Shown piece after piece: positions 38,201-50,200 of a stretch of 64,000 nucleotides of DNA. Each line of letters opens with the position of its first letter. Within the stretch, counting starts at the first letter, position 1. A model generated the notes under the pieces. It made no database searches and was not told where the DNA came from. It was given only the letters and a program-made list of their open reading frames with translations. The position numbers were made by a program, and so were the translations under genes. Origin of the DNA: Branchiostoma floridae (Eukaryota; Chordata; Leptocardii; Amphioxiformes; Branchiostomatidae); assembly GCF_000003815.2 (NCBI RefSeq), contig NC_049982.1:2009413-2073412 (forward strand), read 5' to 3'.

Positions 38201-41200
38201 GAGCTGAAATGTTGTTATAACCAGTCCTGTGATCTTCCGAGAGAATGTTCCGTTTTCCGTTTACTTTCCTGAGCTGCCTGTAGGGTGCCCCGATGCATGT
38301 CCACAGATCGAGTCTCACTAACAGTACAGATGGTGGTGTGGTGTGCTGTTCCCGTCCTGTTGTTGTACTGACTCTGTCCTGTTTCCCACAGAAAAGTTTA
38401 ACAGAAGAACGGACGGCGGGGCCATGCAGATCACCCTCCACAGGCTGATGCTGGATTACTACCCATACCATTTTGTCGGTCAGTGGCTTTCTTATTTGTT
38501 TGGTATCAATAACACAGTAATTGCAGAAATGTGGTTGTTTTATGTTCACGGTTTTCAAACTCAAAACCACCGCAAATATTCTTCCATTACAGTATGTGAC
38601 TACAGGATGTGGTGCTACATTATCACGAACTGAAAACCACCATGAACACTCCATTTCTCCTGATGCCGCAAAATTAAATTCTTGCAAACTTAAACGCGTT
38701 TACAATAATTTCTTTTGTGAATAATTATGTTAAATGTTGAACCCAAAATCACAATCATAAAAACGTTATCATAACTTATAGTAAGATTTGATGGCCCACC
38801 CTGAAGTATTTCAAGTGACATTGATAGCATCCATTTTTGGCCATTAATTATTGCACGGCCTTTTTCTTTATGAACCCATGGTTATAACATTCTGGATTTG
38901 TAGCCAATAGGAATGGACTCTTCTGATTGGTCCAGTCCACACAACTTGGCTACATGATAGTATATGTCATGTAATGTGTCATGTTTAACACCATGTTTAC
39001 CATTTGCCCAGGCATGAATAAGAAGCACTGGTTACGCCACAATGAGTGCATGGCTACATGATAGTACATACATGTAGTGTGTCATGTTTGACACATATTT
39101 ACCATTTGAGGCATGAATAAGAAGCACTGGTTCCGCCACAATGAGTGCATGTGTGGCTACATCAGTGTAATGTGCCATGTTTGACACATGTTTACCATTT
39201 GCCAGGCATGAATAATAAGCACTGGTTCCGCCACAATGAGTGCATGTGTGGCTACATCAGTGTAATGTGCCATGTTTGACACATGTTTACCATTTGCCAG
39301 GCATGAATAAGAAGCACTGGTTCCGCCACAATGAGTGCATGGACGCGCGGGACCAATGGGCGGAGCTGCTGCTCGCAGAGTTCAAGCACCAACTCAAGGA
39401 GTGGAAAAAAGCCACTGCAGATGCTGCTGAGGGTCAGGAGTCAAAGGACGGAGGTCAGGAGGAGGTCAGAGGTCAGCAGCCTGGGGCGAGGGGTCACAAG
39501 CCTCGTCCTAAGCTGATGAGTAGTGGGATCGTCTTTAGACTGGAGGACTTTGAACTGTACCAAGTGAGTCGTCGTCAGTCTTAGAGCTAATGATATCTGC
39601 AATTGCGTTATCAGGCATGTACAAGGGGTGATCAATAAGTTCTCGGCCTCACCCAGAAATAATGTATTAAGCGCAACTCAAATTTCAAATCATTGCAGTC
39701 ATTACGTCAGGGTGTCGCCTGTAAAGTATTAATCACAATAATTTAACTTTTGGTCTACATTCATAAAAGACTTTATACGTGACATCTATATTGTCTTCAA
39801 AATTTGAGTTGTCCTTGTTATTTCTGGGTGAGGCCGAGAATTTGTCGATCACCCCTTGTACAAGAAGAGTAGTCTTAATATTAGGATATCCCTGTAACTC
39901 AATTTGCTGCGCTGCGTCACATTTGAGCACCTGGTTCCAATAGTTGGTAACTGGGAAACCCCAACTGAAATACGGGGAAGGGCATTCTGGTTGGAACTAC
40001 ACCCATCTTTCAGAAGTGACATAAAATGGGGGCCCCTTGTTGGAGGAGGTGCCTCGAGCACGTTTACCATTTGGAACAACTTTTGTTTGATAAATCAGAG
40101 TAACTGTTGTACAAACCCTTATGAATTCTTCTGTCAATTACAGAAGATTGTTATCACCATCATTTGTGCATCTGTTTCTCTCTTGCGCATCTGTTTCTCT
40201 CTTGCGCATCTGTTTCTCTCTTGCGCATCTGTTTCTCTCTTGCGCATCTGTTTCTCTCTTGCGCATCTGTTTCTCTCTTGCGCATCTGTTTCTCTCTTGG
40301 GCATCTGTTTCTCTCTTGCGCATCTGTTTCTCTCTTGCGCATCTGTTTCTCTCTTGCGCATCTGTTTCTCTCTTGCGCATCTGTTTCTCTCTTGCGCATC
40401 TGTTTCTCTCTTGCGCATCTGTTTCTCTCTTGTGCATCTGTTTCTCTAATGATAATGACAGCTATAGTAAATGTTGTGACTGGCCCTTTTTTGTTCACCT
40501 GAATCGTGTTCTTCCTCAGGTGAGCACCTCTGACACCAGACACTCCACCCCCAAGAAGTTTTTCTCGTCAGACAAGAAGGCTCTGTACCTGCCACAAGAG
40601 ATGTCAGCTGTACACCTGGAGTACACGGAGTACTACTTTCCTGAGGGAGTCGATCATCCAGGTGAGAATGGGTTTCTGTGTGGTTGTCAGTCTGCGTGTA
40701 TGTCTGTCTGTATGTTTTTGTGATTTATACCGTTCACCGGAGTACACAGAGTACTACTTTCCTGAGGGAGTCGATCATCCAGGTGAGATATGGGTGTGTG
40801 TGTGTGTGTCTGTCTGTCTGTAGGTTTATGTGATCTATACTGTTCACCAGGAGTACACGGAGTATACTACTAAGTAATTCCTGAGGGAGTCGATCATCCA
40901 GGTCAGAATTGGGTGTCTTTGTGTGTGTGTGTGTCTGTCATTTGTTTGAACAAACAGAACAATTTATTCATGAGAAGATCAGATTGGCCTGCAGGCCACT
41001 TGTCCTTGAGGTCATGAGGGAGGTAACAGTCATATTACACAGATACAGATTATATTCAGTCCTGGTAGGCCATTAACATTAAAAAAAAATGTCATGGTAA
41101 AAACATAGTAGAGTGAAAACGTGTTGTTGTTGCAGTTCCGTCCCCGAACATCTACGGCCAGGTCAACGCTATCCAGCTCACCCTGGACTACATGACTGTC

Positions 41201-44200
41201 CTGTGGGCCAACCAGTTCCTGCTCAACGTGGCACAGAGCATGGTGGGTACAGACAAACAAACAAACAAACAAACACATGTAGATAACACCAACCAGTTCC
41301 TGCTCAACGTGGCACAGAGCATGGTGGGTACAAACAAATAAACAAACAAACAAACAAACACATGTAGATAACTCAAACCAGTTCCTGCTCAACGTGGCAC
41401 AGAGCATGGTGTGTTCAAAACTTCAAAATTTAATTTCATACAAGTTTGAATAGATATCAAAGCTCTTTGCACATACCTAGTACATAATCACAGGTGACAA
41501 ACGAAATTTATCTGCATTGTACCTAAAGTATGTGATAGAATTGAAAGCAATGTCTTGCACTGAGTGTTCTAAACTTAGTTTCCATGGCGATGTGCTTGTC
41601 TCTCCTCCAGGCTGCTGCACCGATGGACCGTCAGGAGTCTGTGGAAGAGCCGGCCTCAGCCTCCCTACATGTGGACATCAGGCTGGAGATACTCATGCCA
41701 AAGGTACATGTAGATCCTTTAGGTGTTCTACAACAGTTCATTTAGGATCCATAAGACTTTACTTACAGTCTGGTCTTGTTTGTTTTAGAATTAATATTTT
41801 AAGACTTTTAAGCATTTTTTTTGTAACACCAACGCAATTCTGCCAGATACCAACTAAGGTCAATAAGACTGCCTTCTCAAAAATGTCTTCAGCAACTTTT
41901 ATTCTGGATATCTAAAGTGAACCTCAAGAATAACCTGACGTGTGTGAAAAAAGTTTAAACTTTGTTCCAACACAAAAGAAAGACTCACCATAAATTTTCG
42001 GTTGGACACTCCGACCTTCTTCAGATAGATGACTCGCTGCACTGATTTCTTTCTTTTGTGTTGGAACAAAGTTCAACTTTTTTCACTTTGGAATTTGAAG
42101 GTGAACTTTCATTCAGTTATCATAACCTGCTTTTTACCTGTGATGTTAGATCTCCCTGCCTGCAGAGAAGCCCGTCCCAGCCAGCCAGACCGCCCCCAGT
42201 CGCTGGTGGTGCAGAGTTCCCGCACCGTGCTGACGTTTGTTTGTTTGTTTGTTTGTTTGTTTGTTTAGATCTCCCTGCCTGCGGAGAAGCCCGTCCCAGA
42301 CCAGCCAGACCGCCCCCAGTCGCTGGTGGTGCAGAGTTCGCGCACGGTGCTGACCAACTCGCGGGTCGAGACCAACTCCACGCTAATGATTAGCTTTCTG
42401 GTTTATCCATAATGTTTGTTTGTTTGTTTGTTTGTTTAGATCTCCCTGCCTGCGGAGAAGCCAGTCCCAGACCAGCCAGACTGCCCCCAGTTGCTGGTGG
42501 TGCAGAGTTCGCGCACCGTGCTGATGTTTGTTTGTTTGTTTATTTATTTAGATCTCCCTGCCTGCGGAGAAGCCCGTCCCAGACCAGCCTGACCGCCCCC
42601 AGTCGCTGGTGGTGCAGAGTTCGCGCACCGTGCTGATGTTTGTTTGTTTGTTTGTTTGTTTATTTAGATCTCCTTGCCTGCGGAGAAGCCCGTCCCAGAC
42701 CAGCCTGACCGTCCCCAGTCCCTGGTAGTTCAAAGTTCGCGTACCGTGCTGACCAACTCGCGGGTCGGAACCAACTGCACGCGGGAGGACCTGAAGGCCG
42801 TGCTGGAAAACTTCTCGGCTTCCGTGCTGTTCAGGGACGAGGAGAGGTTTCCTAATAAGGACGGAGACTTCCAACAGGTTCGACTTATTTCCATCGACAA
42901 ATGGGAATTGGATATTTTCTTCAAAAAGTAACCAAAATCATATTCAGTTGCTTGAGTAACTGATTTTTGGCATAAATTGATACTATTTGTTTATATATTT
43001 GGTTTTACTACATTTGTGAAAGGACTGACATAACAGGTGACTACCATCTTAAAGTTTGCAAGATGTCAACCTGGAGACCAAATTGTTTGGGTTGATATCT
43101 ATCGGTTCGTCTAAACATGAAACTTCAGTTTATGATTTTTCTAAGACTTGGTATTAATTTTTGATTGACGTTAGAAATCTGCCTGATTTTTAAGCAATTC
43201 ACTTTATTTCTTGCGGTGATATGAGTACAATTTTCAATTCTGTTACCGTGGTCAAGAACTTGAATTTAACACAATATCTGTCGTATATCAAGCTCCATGA
43301 TGTATAGGTTATTGAAATCATTATGTTGTAATCCAATTTCAAATCAAAATTATGTTATATGAGGTCATAAATCCAAGCCTAAACATAATAATAAGTATAA
43401 TGTCATTACTCAGGTGTGCAATGAATTCTGGGACGAGGCAATGCATGATGGGATATCGTTCGACACCTCCGCTGCGCGGCCGCCGCCCATCGGGAGCACG
43501 AACTCTCAGGCCAACGTCCTGCGGGGTGAAAGGTCAAAGGACGTGTGGCTGATGTACTTTGAGCAGTTTTGGGTTGACTTTGGAGACGTTGCGAGCGCCA
43601 AGGGTCGACCTCTGCCCTTTATCGACGCTGTTCCGCTGCACTTGTGGATTTGTAAACCGCTTCAAGGTCATAGCGATCCGTCACAAACGGAAGAGAAAGG
43701 GGACACTATCGGAGCGGTTTCATCTGCCCCATCTCAGGTCAGGGGTCATAGAACCCCCCAATCACAGCGCAGGAGACATCAGTCAGGAGAAACCGACCAA
43801 TCACAGCACAGGAGACATCAGCATGCAGAGGCTGACCAATCAAAGCACAGGAGGCATCAGCATGGTGAAGCCGACCAATCGCAGCACAGGAGACATCAAC
43901 ATAAGGAAGCTGACCAATCACAGCATAGGAGACATCGGGCCGACCAGAGGCCCTTATCTAGCAGCCAATCAGGGATAAAGTCCTATCAGAGCGACCAATC
44001 AATGAAAAGGCCACATCATAGCAACCAATCAGGATCATCAAAGTCATACCAGAGGACTCAGTCCGAGCCCAGAGGTCACTCGCTGCGGCACGACGAGCGT
44101 GGCTCTCATCGCAACATGCAAAAGAGCAGCAGCCATTTTACCGAACACAGTACTAAAGACCGCCACAAAAGGGAGGCTGTGCACAAACACGAACAGGGTA

Positions 44201-47200
44201 GTAGCGATAGACACCTCCAACACTCGAGACACGAAAAACACGAGGAGGAAGCTCGTGACGAGAAGCGCAAGAGACTGATGGAATACTACCGCGGGTCGAA
44301 CGGCGGCCGCAAGGAGAAGTCTCCTGGGTCGGAGGAGGACGAACTTGTGCGAGAGATGTTCAGCAACCAGCCTCCGTCAAAGAGACTCAGTTCCACCTTC
44401 AAGACCAAGTCGCTCTCGGACAGCGACTCGAGCCCTGACCAGGAGAACGTGTTCATGAACGGGCCGGTTGGACAGAAGGGGGGAGCCGACGCGGCGGCGG
44501 CAGTGCAACAGGCGGCGGTGGTGGGGGGGGTATTTTCAGTGGCCGAGATTCCGGCCTTCCGCGAGAGGGACAGGCCGCTGGAAAGGCCTCCGGTTACGCA
44601 TCATCGCGTGATCCCTGAGGAAAGGCCCTTTCAACAGGAGTGGGAGACGACGAGACAGTCGCGGCCGATGCTCTCGCGGGAACGCTCCCTGTCGAGTCCC
44701 GAGCTGGACAAGGCCTCGGCTTTCGAGCGGATGCTTCGCGGTAAGTCGATAAGCGTGGACGAAGTCTTGTCCTCGGACGACCCGATGGACTTTGACCCGG
44801 GTGCGGAGTTCGGCCGAACGGAGGCTGACTCGCACATGTTGCTGCACACGCCATCGAAGGTCTGTGGAGTGGTGACCCACGACCAGTACCTGTTCCTGCT
44901 GCGGCTGCAGGAGTCCATTGCACAGCTGCAGGACTGCATGGAGGAGGATGCAGTCGCCATTAGGGGGCGGCCGTCCGATGTTTCCAGCTCCTGCATCGCT
45001 GGATGCTGTCGCCAGGTAAAACTCATAATGGAATATTAGGAGAATTCTTGTACACAACCAGGTTATACTTAATGTGCTTATGTTTCAGTGTCTATCAGAC
45101 ACCTTCCTTAGATCTTCTGAAGGTGTCTGATAGACACCGAAATGCAAGCAAGTAAGCACATCCTGGTTGTGTTCAAGAATTCTCCTTTATCCTATATTCT
45201 ACCAACTTGATGAAATTTTTTCGGAAGTATGGTTTCCATGGCTCCATGCGGGGCGGCTGTCCGACGTCTCAAGCTCCTGCATCGCCGGATGCTGTCGCCA
45301 GGTGAAACTCATAATCAGTTAACTTGAAAGTGTTGGTAGAAGTCATTATTGAACTAGTTCAACTGTAATATCCAACACAAAAATCAGACTCACCCAAATT
45401 TTAGACTGAACAGCACCAGTCTGTGTCAAGGAATGAACAATCCACTGCTGTCGTGACGTTGGGCACCATAGACTTCCTGCAACCTATGATCCATTGCTTA
45501 CACTGAGTCACATGTTCTATCTGCATAACGTGACATCACAACATCATTCTTTGACAAAGACTTGTGCTGTTCAGTAGAAAATTTGGGTGAGTCCAATTTT
45601 TGTGTTGGATATTACACCGTCACCGTCACTGTAACAGTTAAAATAGTTCAATAAAAGCTCATGTTTTCTTGAAACCGATAATTCTTCCCTGGTCACCGCT
45701 CCATGTTGTTTCTGCATTTCAATGTGTGTTCAGTGCCTACCCGTTAAAGATTCTTCTTTTAATGTTTACATGTTGCAGATAAAGATATTCTGCTGCACAC
45801 CTTACCTGATATTCAAAAGAGAACGCCTACAAATATTTTAATGGCATGTGTGACATTTTATGTGAATTGTTGCCCTAGTATTGTTTTTATTGTAATTACA
45901 CAATTATGGAGCTACCAGTTGTGATGTTCAGAACAGTTCAGGATATTAGCTGGATATCCTGCAAGCCTGTACATTTTGAATCAAACTTGTTAATCTTGTT
46001 TAGTGCCTGCCTGTAGTACCTTAAGTAGCCAGAAATTGTCTTACAATGACTTTCTATCCTATTGGACATCTAAAATTGTCTTCTTTCATAGTTAGGGTAT
46101 AAAAACCAGTTTCTTTCAGATCACTTCAGTGTCACTGACGAAAACTGGTGGATGCCATCTGAAACGTCTGACCGTTTCCAAAATCATATCCAGTTGCTTG
46201 AGTAACTGCTTATTGGCATATCTTTTTACCTTCATTTATGAATTTTGTCAAACTCGCCAGGTGGAGCTGTCACTCATTCTCCCTGCCCCTCCGGAGGGGA
46301 CGAGGGGTGCGGGCAGCGTGGCCGGGAGCGCGCAGGATGTCACGGGGTCACAGCGGAGAAGTTCGCTACAAACGGACACGCTCATGGTGCCGGGGTCAAC
46401 GACCCCGCGTACAACGTCGCCATCGCCGGTGGACAGCGGTATCGCGGAGAGCACGGCGGGAAACAATCACGTGGCGAAGTCGCAGAGCGACACGGCGCTC
46501 ATGAGCCTTTCGTCTGACGAGGAAAATAACGGGGGGGAAAACTCCAGGAAGAAAAGGAACCTTTCCTCCGGGGAGAGGCCTAAAAGTTTCGCGGGGGACG
46601 ACGTGACGACGTTACGCAAGTCGCCGTCGAGAGACGGCGCTGACAGCGGCAGGGGGAGCGGGAACGTAGCGGATTCAGCCAATGAGAGACAAGAAAGCAT
46701 AAAAATGGATCAACCACAGCAGGACAGGGGAGCAGTGAGTGCAATGCCAACCAAGCAGGTTTGTCTCAATATTTGTTTTGTATTGAAAATTCGTCATCAT
46801 AATTTTCGTAAGTCATATACATGATTATATAATTATTGGTCCATAATGTATGATCTTTGTTGATAAAGGTAAGCCATCCATGCAGTCAAGAACATTATGT
46901 AATCAACAAAATGTCGGACAATGATCCTATGAAATTTAATACTATATACCGTAAATGCAGAAAGTTTCGCGGTCGTTTAATCCTCGGGAGTTTTCGCAGC
47001 GGCCGCTTCACTTTTTTTTTACCACTTTCTCTTTTTCCCTGTAAACCAGGTGCCAAAACTGACCGTTTCTGACGGAACCAAGGAAGTGGCGAAGGACAGC
47101 CCTCTCTTCGAGAAGAAGTTCGGCAAGTTCAGCGACTTCTCTGCGGCTAACATCGCCGCCCAGCTTCGCATCGGCCTCCTGTCGCAGTCTCAGCTCTCGC

Positions 47201-50200
47201 TCGACGAGATGTCCCTCGACAACTTCTCGCTGGACAACATGTCCTTGGACAGCTCGGATAGTGGAGACCCGTATGTCCTGGCAGGGACTGAAATGTCCAC
47301 GCTGTCGGTCGACACCCTCTCCATCTCCTCCCAGGTGAGACTTGTTTGTTTGTTTGTTTGTTTGTTTGTTTGTTTGTTTGTTTGTTCGACAGCGGGACCC
47401 GTACGTCCTGGCAGGGACGGAAATGTCCACACTGTCGGTCGACACCCTCTCCATCTCCTCCCAGGTGAGTTTGTTTGTTTGTTTGTTTGTTTGTTGGACA
47501 GCGGGACCCGTACGTCCTGGCAGGGACCGAAATGTTCACACTGTCGGTCGACACCCTCTCCATCTCTTCCCAGGTGAGTTTGTTTGTTTGTTTGTTTGTT
47601 TGTTTGTTTGTTTGTTGGACAGTGGGGATCTGTATGTCCTGGCAGGGACGGAAATGTCCACACTGTCGGTCGACATCCTCTCCATCTCCTCCCAGATGAG
47701 TTTGTTTGTTTGTTTGTTTGTTTGTTTGTTTGTTGGACAGGGGGGATCTGTATGTCCTGGCAGGGACGGAAATGTCCACACTGTCGGTCGACACCCTCTC
47801 CATCTCCTCGCAGGTGAGTTTGTTTGTTTGTTTGTTTGTTTGTTGGACAGCAGGGATCTGTATGTCCTGGCAGGGACCGAAATGTCCACACGGTCGGTCG
47901 ACACCCTCTCCATCTCTTCCCAGGTGAGACTTGTTTGTTTTTGTTTGTTTGTTTGTTTGTTCGACAGCACGGACAGTGGGGACGCATATATCCTGTCAGA
48001 GACAGATGTGTCCACACTGTCGGTGGATACCATCTCCTTGTCTGTGAGGTGAGTTGGGTTGGTTAGTGAGCAGAATAATGTTTAATTTGTAATAGATTAG
48101 CTCTACATGTACTTCCTTTACAGAAAATGTTTCACTTCAGATTAATATGTAACCTGAATTACCTATGATGCATGTTAATGCTCCCTGCCCTCTCTAAGTA
48201 CCAGAGCTCCTATCAAACAAAATCAATCTTTAAAATTGGTACAGACTCCTTTCTCTAAAGCCCCCTTTACAAATCAAGAATTTAGCTCGGCCGAGTTGTC
48301 AGCGAGCTCTAAATTACGAGGAGGTATAACCCTGATGCCGACGAAGAAACTCTACCATTTGTTCGTAGGCATCAGGGTCATACCTCCTCCTAATTAAGAG
48401 CTCGCTAACAACTCGGCCGAGCTAAATTCTTGATTTGTAAAGGGGGCTTTAGCACACAGGACATATGAAATAAAGTATGGGGGTTGAACACACACCATTG
48501 TCAGTGGATTAACACTTTACTGTAGTTGCCTAACTGGCCCACTGGCCCAGGGCAATAGAAACAAAGAGGCGCTGAAAGGTGTTTTAATGATTTAAACTTT
48601 TGTTCACCACCCCAGGGGAGCAGGAGCGCCCCCGTCAGCCACCAGTCGTCGTTCGAGCGCGGTGGCGATGCAGAACCGACCAGACAAGCTTCGCTGGAGG
48701 ACGGCAGGGACGGACGGCCTACTGCCCTGTCAGGTGGGCTATAGTTACATTTGAGTCCTACTCAGACTTTAGGCCATGGACAGGATGGTACATTGTTACT
48801 GGTAGTTCTGTTATCCTGATAAAGGCTTGCCTCCTTCGCTGGAGGATGGCAGGGACGGACGGCCTACTGCCCTGTCAGGTAGGCTATAGTTACATTTTTG
48901 TCCTGTTCAGACTATAGGCCATGGACAGGATGGTACATTGTTACTGGTAGTTCTGTTATCCTGATAAAGGCTTGCCTCCTTCGCTGGAGGATGGCAGGGA
49001 CGGACGGCCTACTGCCCTGTCAGGTACACTGTATGCTATGATCATTCTTTGTCATACCTGGGTGGTGATAATGTTCAGTACACAATGTCCAGGGCTGTTT
49101 AGACCATGGACAGGATGGTACATTGTTTTCTGGTAGTTCTGTTGATAAAGGCTTGCCTCCTTCGCTGGAGGACGGCAGGGACGGACGGCCTACTGCCCTG
49201 TCAGGTACACTGTATGCTATGATCATTCTTTGTCATACCTGGGTGGTGGTAATGTTCAGTACACAATGTCCAGGGCTGTTCAGGGCTGTTTAGACCATGG
49301 ACAGGATGGTACATTGTTACTGGTAGTTGTGTTACCCTGATAAAGGCTTGCCTCCTTCGCTGGAGGATGGCAGGGATGGACGGCCTTCTGCCCTGTCAGG
49401 TGGGCTATAGTTACATTTTTGTCCTACTCAGACTATAGACCATGGACAGGATGGTACATTGTTACTGGTAGTTCTGTTGATAAAGGCTTGCCTCCTTCGC
49501 TGGAGGATGGCAGGGACGGACGGCCTAATGCCCTGTCAGGTGGGCTATAGTTACATTTTTGTCCTGTTCAGACTTTAGACCATGGACAGGATGGTATAAT
49601 GTTAAGTTCTGTTACCATGATAGAGGCCCCTATTGCACAATGTAAGTCTTACGTTGTACAATGTCTGTATTCTATGTTTATTGAATATTTTTGTATGGAA
49701 GAGAGCAGAGGTATACAAATGTACATGTTCAACGGCCTCCATCCATTTTGAAAGACTGTGGGTTTGGTACATAGTTTATTACGTACATGCAATACAAACC
49801 TTGTTAGAAGTGAAGGTAAAGCACAGGAGGCACAAAATGTAGTCCCAGGAAAGGTGGAACAGTTACTGCAGCCAAAGGATAGCCAATTCTTTCTGCCCTG
49901 CTTGAAGGTTTCTCATCTTTTATTGCACAGAATGTCAGTCCTTCATTTTAGCAGAAGAGTTCCCACTAAACTACATGATCATGATGTTACATTGTTTTGT
50001 TATTCTTTTACAATACCTGTATTGCAGGTGAGGGAGAGGGTGGGACCAGACCTAAGAAGGTGACGCTTGAGTACTGCGACAGCGAGAGTTCCACAGAGGA
50101 GGTCTCACAGAGCGCAGGAGGCAGTTCTGCAACCTTAGAGGACGCCAAGAACAGAAAAACTGTAAGCTCAGCTGATGGTACTCAGATTGACTAGGGCAGC

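Larger units (their letters stand above)
36409..38391. other. BLTP3 intron 8, 3' part
   Basis: Unique AT-rich intron with a decayed foldback near 37138-37310 and a GC-richer island near 36690-36830 that holds two X-box-like motifs. No gene recognised. Confidence 0.65.

Noticed and set aside
40121-40723. 200-codon frame and mirror frames upstream of exon 11
   Set aside because: Almost entirely the 19-bp satellite; only the last part (40520-40661) is real exon 11.
44536-45057. 173-codon minus-strand frame opposite exon 15
   Set aside because: Shadow of a GC-rich coding exon, with no splice or family support.
47968-48048. Last exon 17 unit as an extra in-frame exon
   Set aside because: Reading it in the homologous frame needs phase-2 entry, while exon 17 ends in phase 0 and exon 18 starts in phase 0. 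In phase 0 it reads an unrelated peptide.
47008-48066. Multiple 150-275-codon frames on both strands rich in CLFVCLFV or TNKQTNKQ
   Set aside because: These are translations of (GTTT)n/(CAAA)n plus copied exon 17 ends, not genes.
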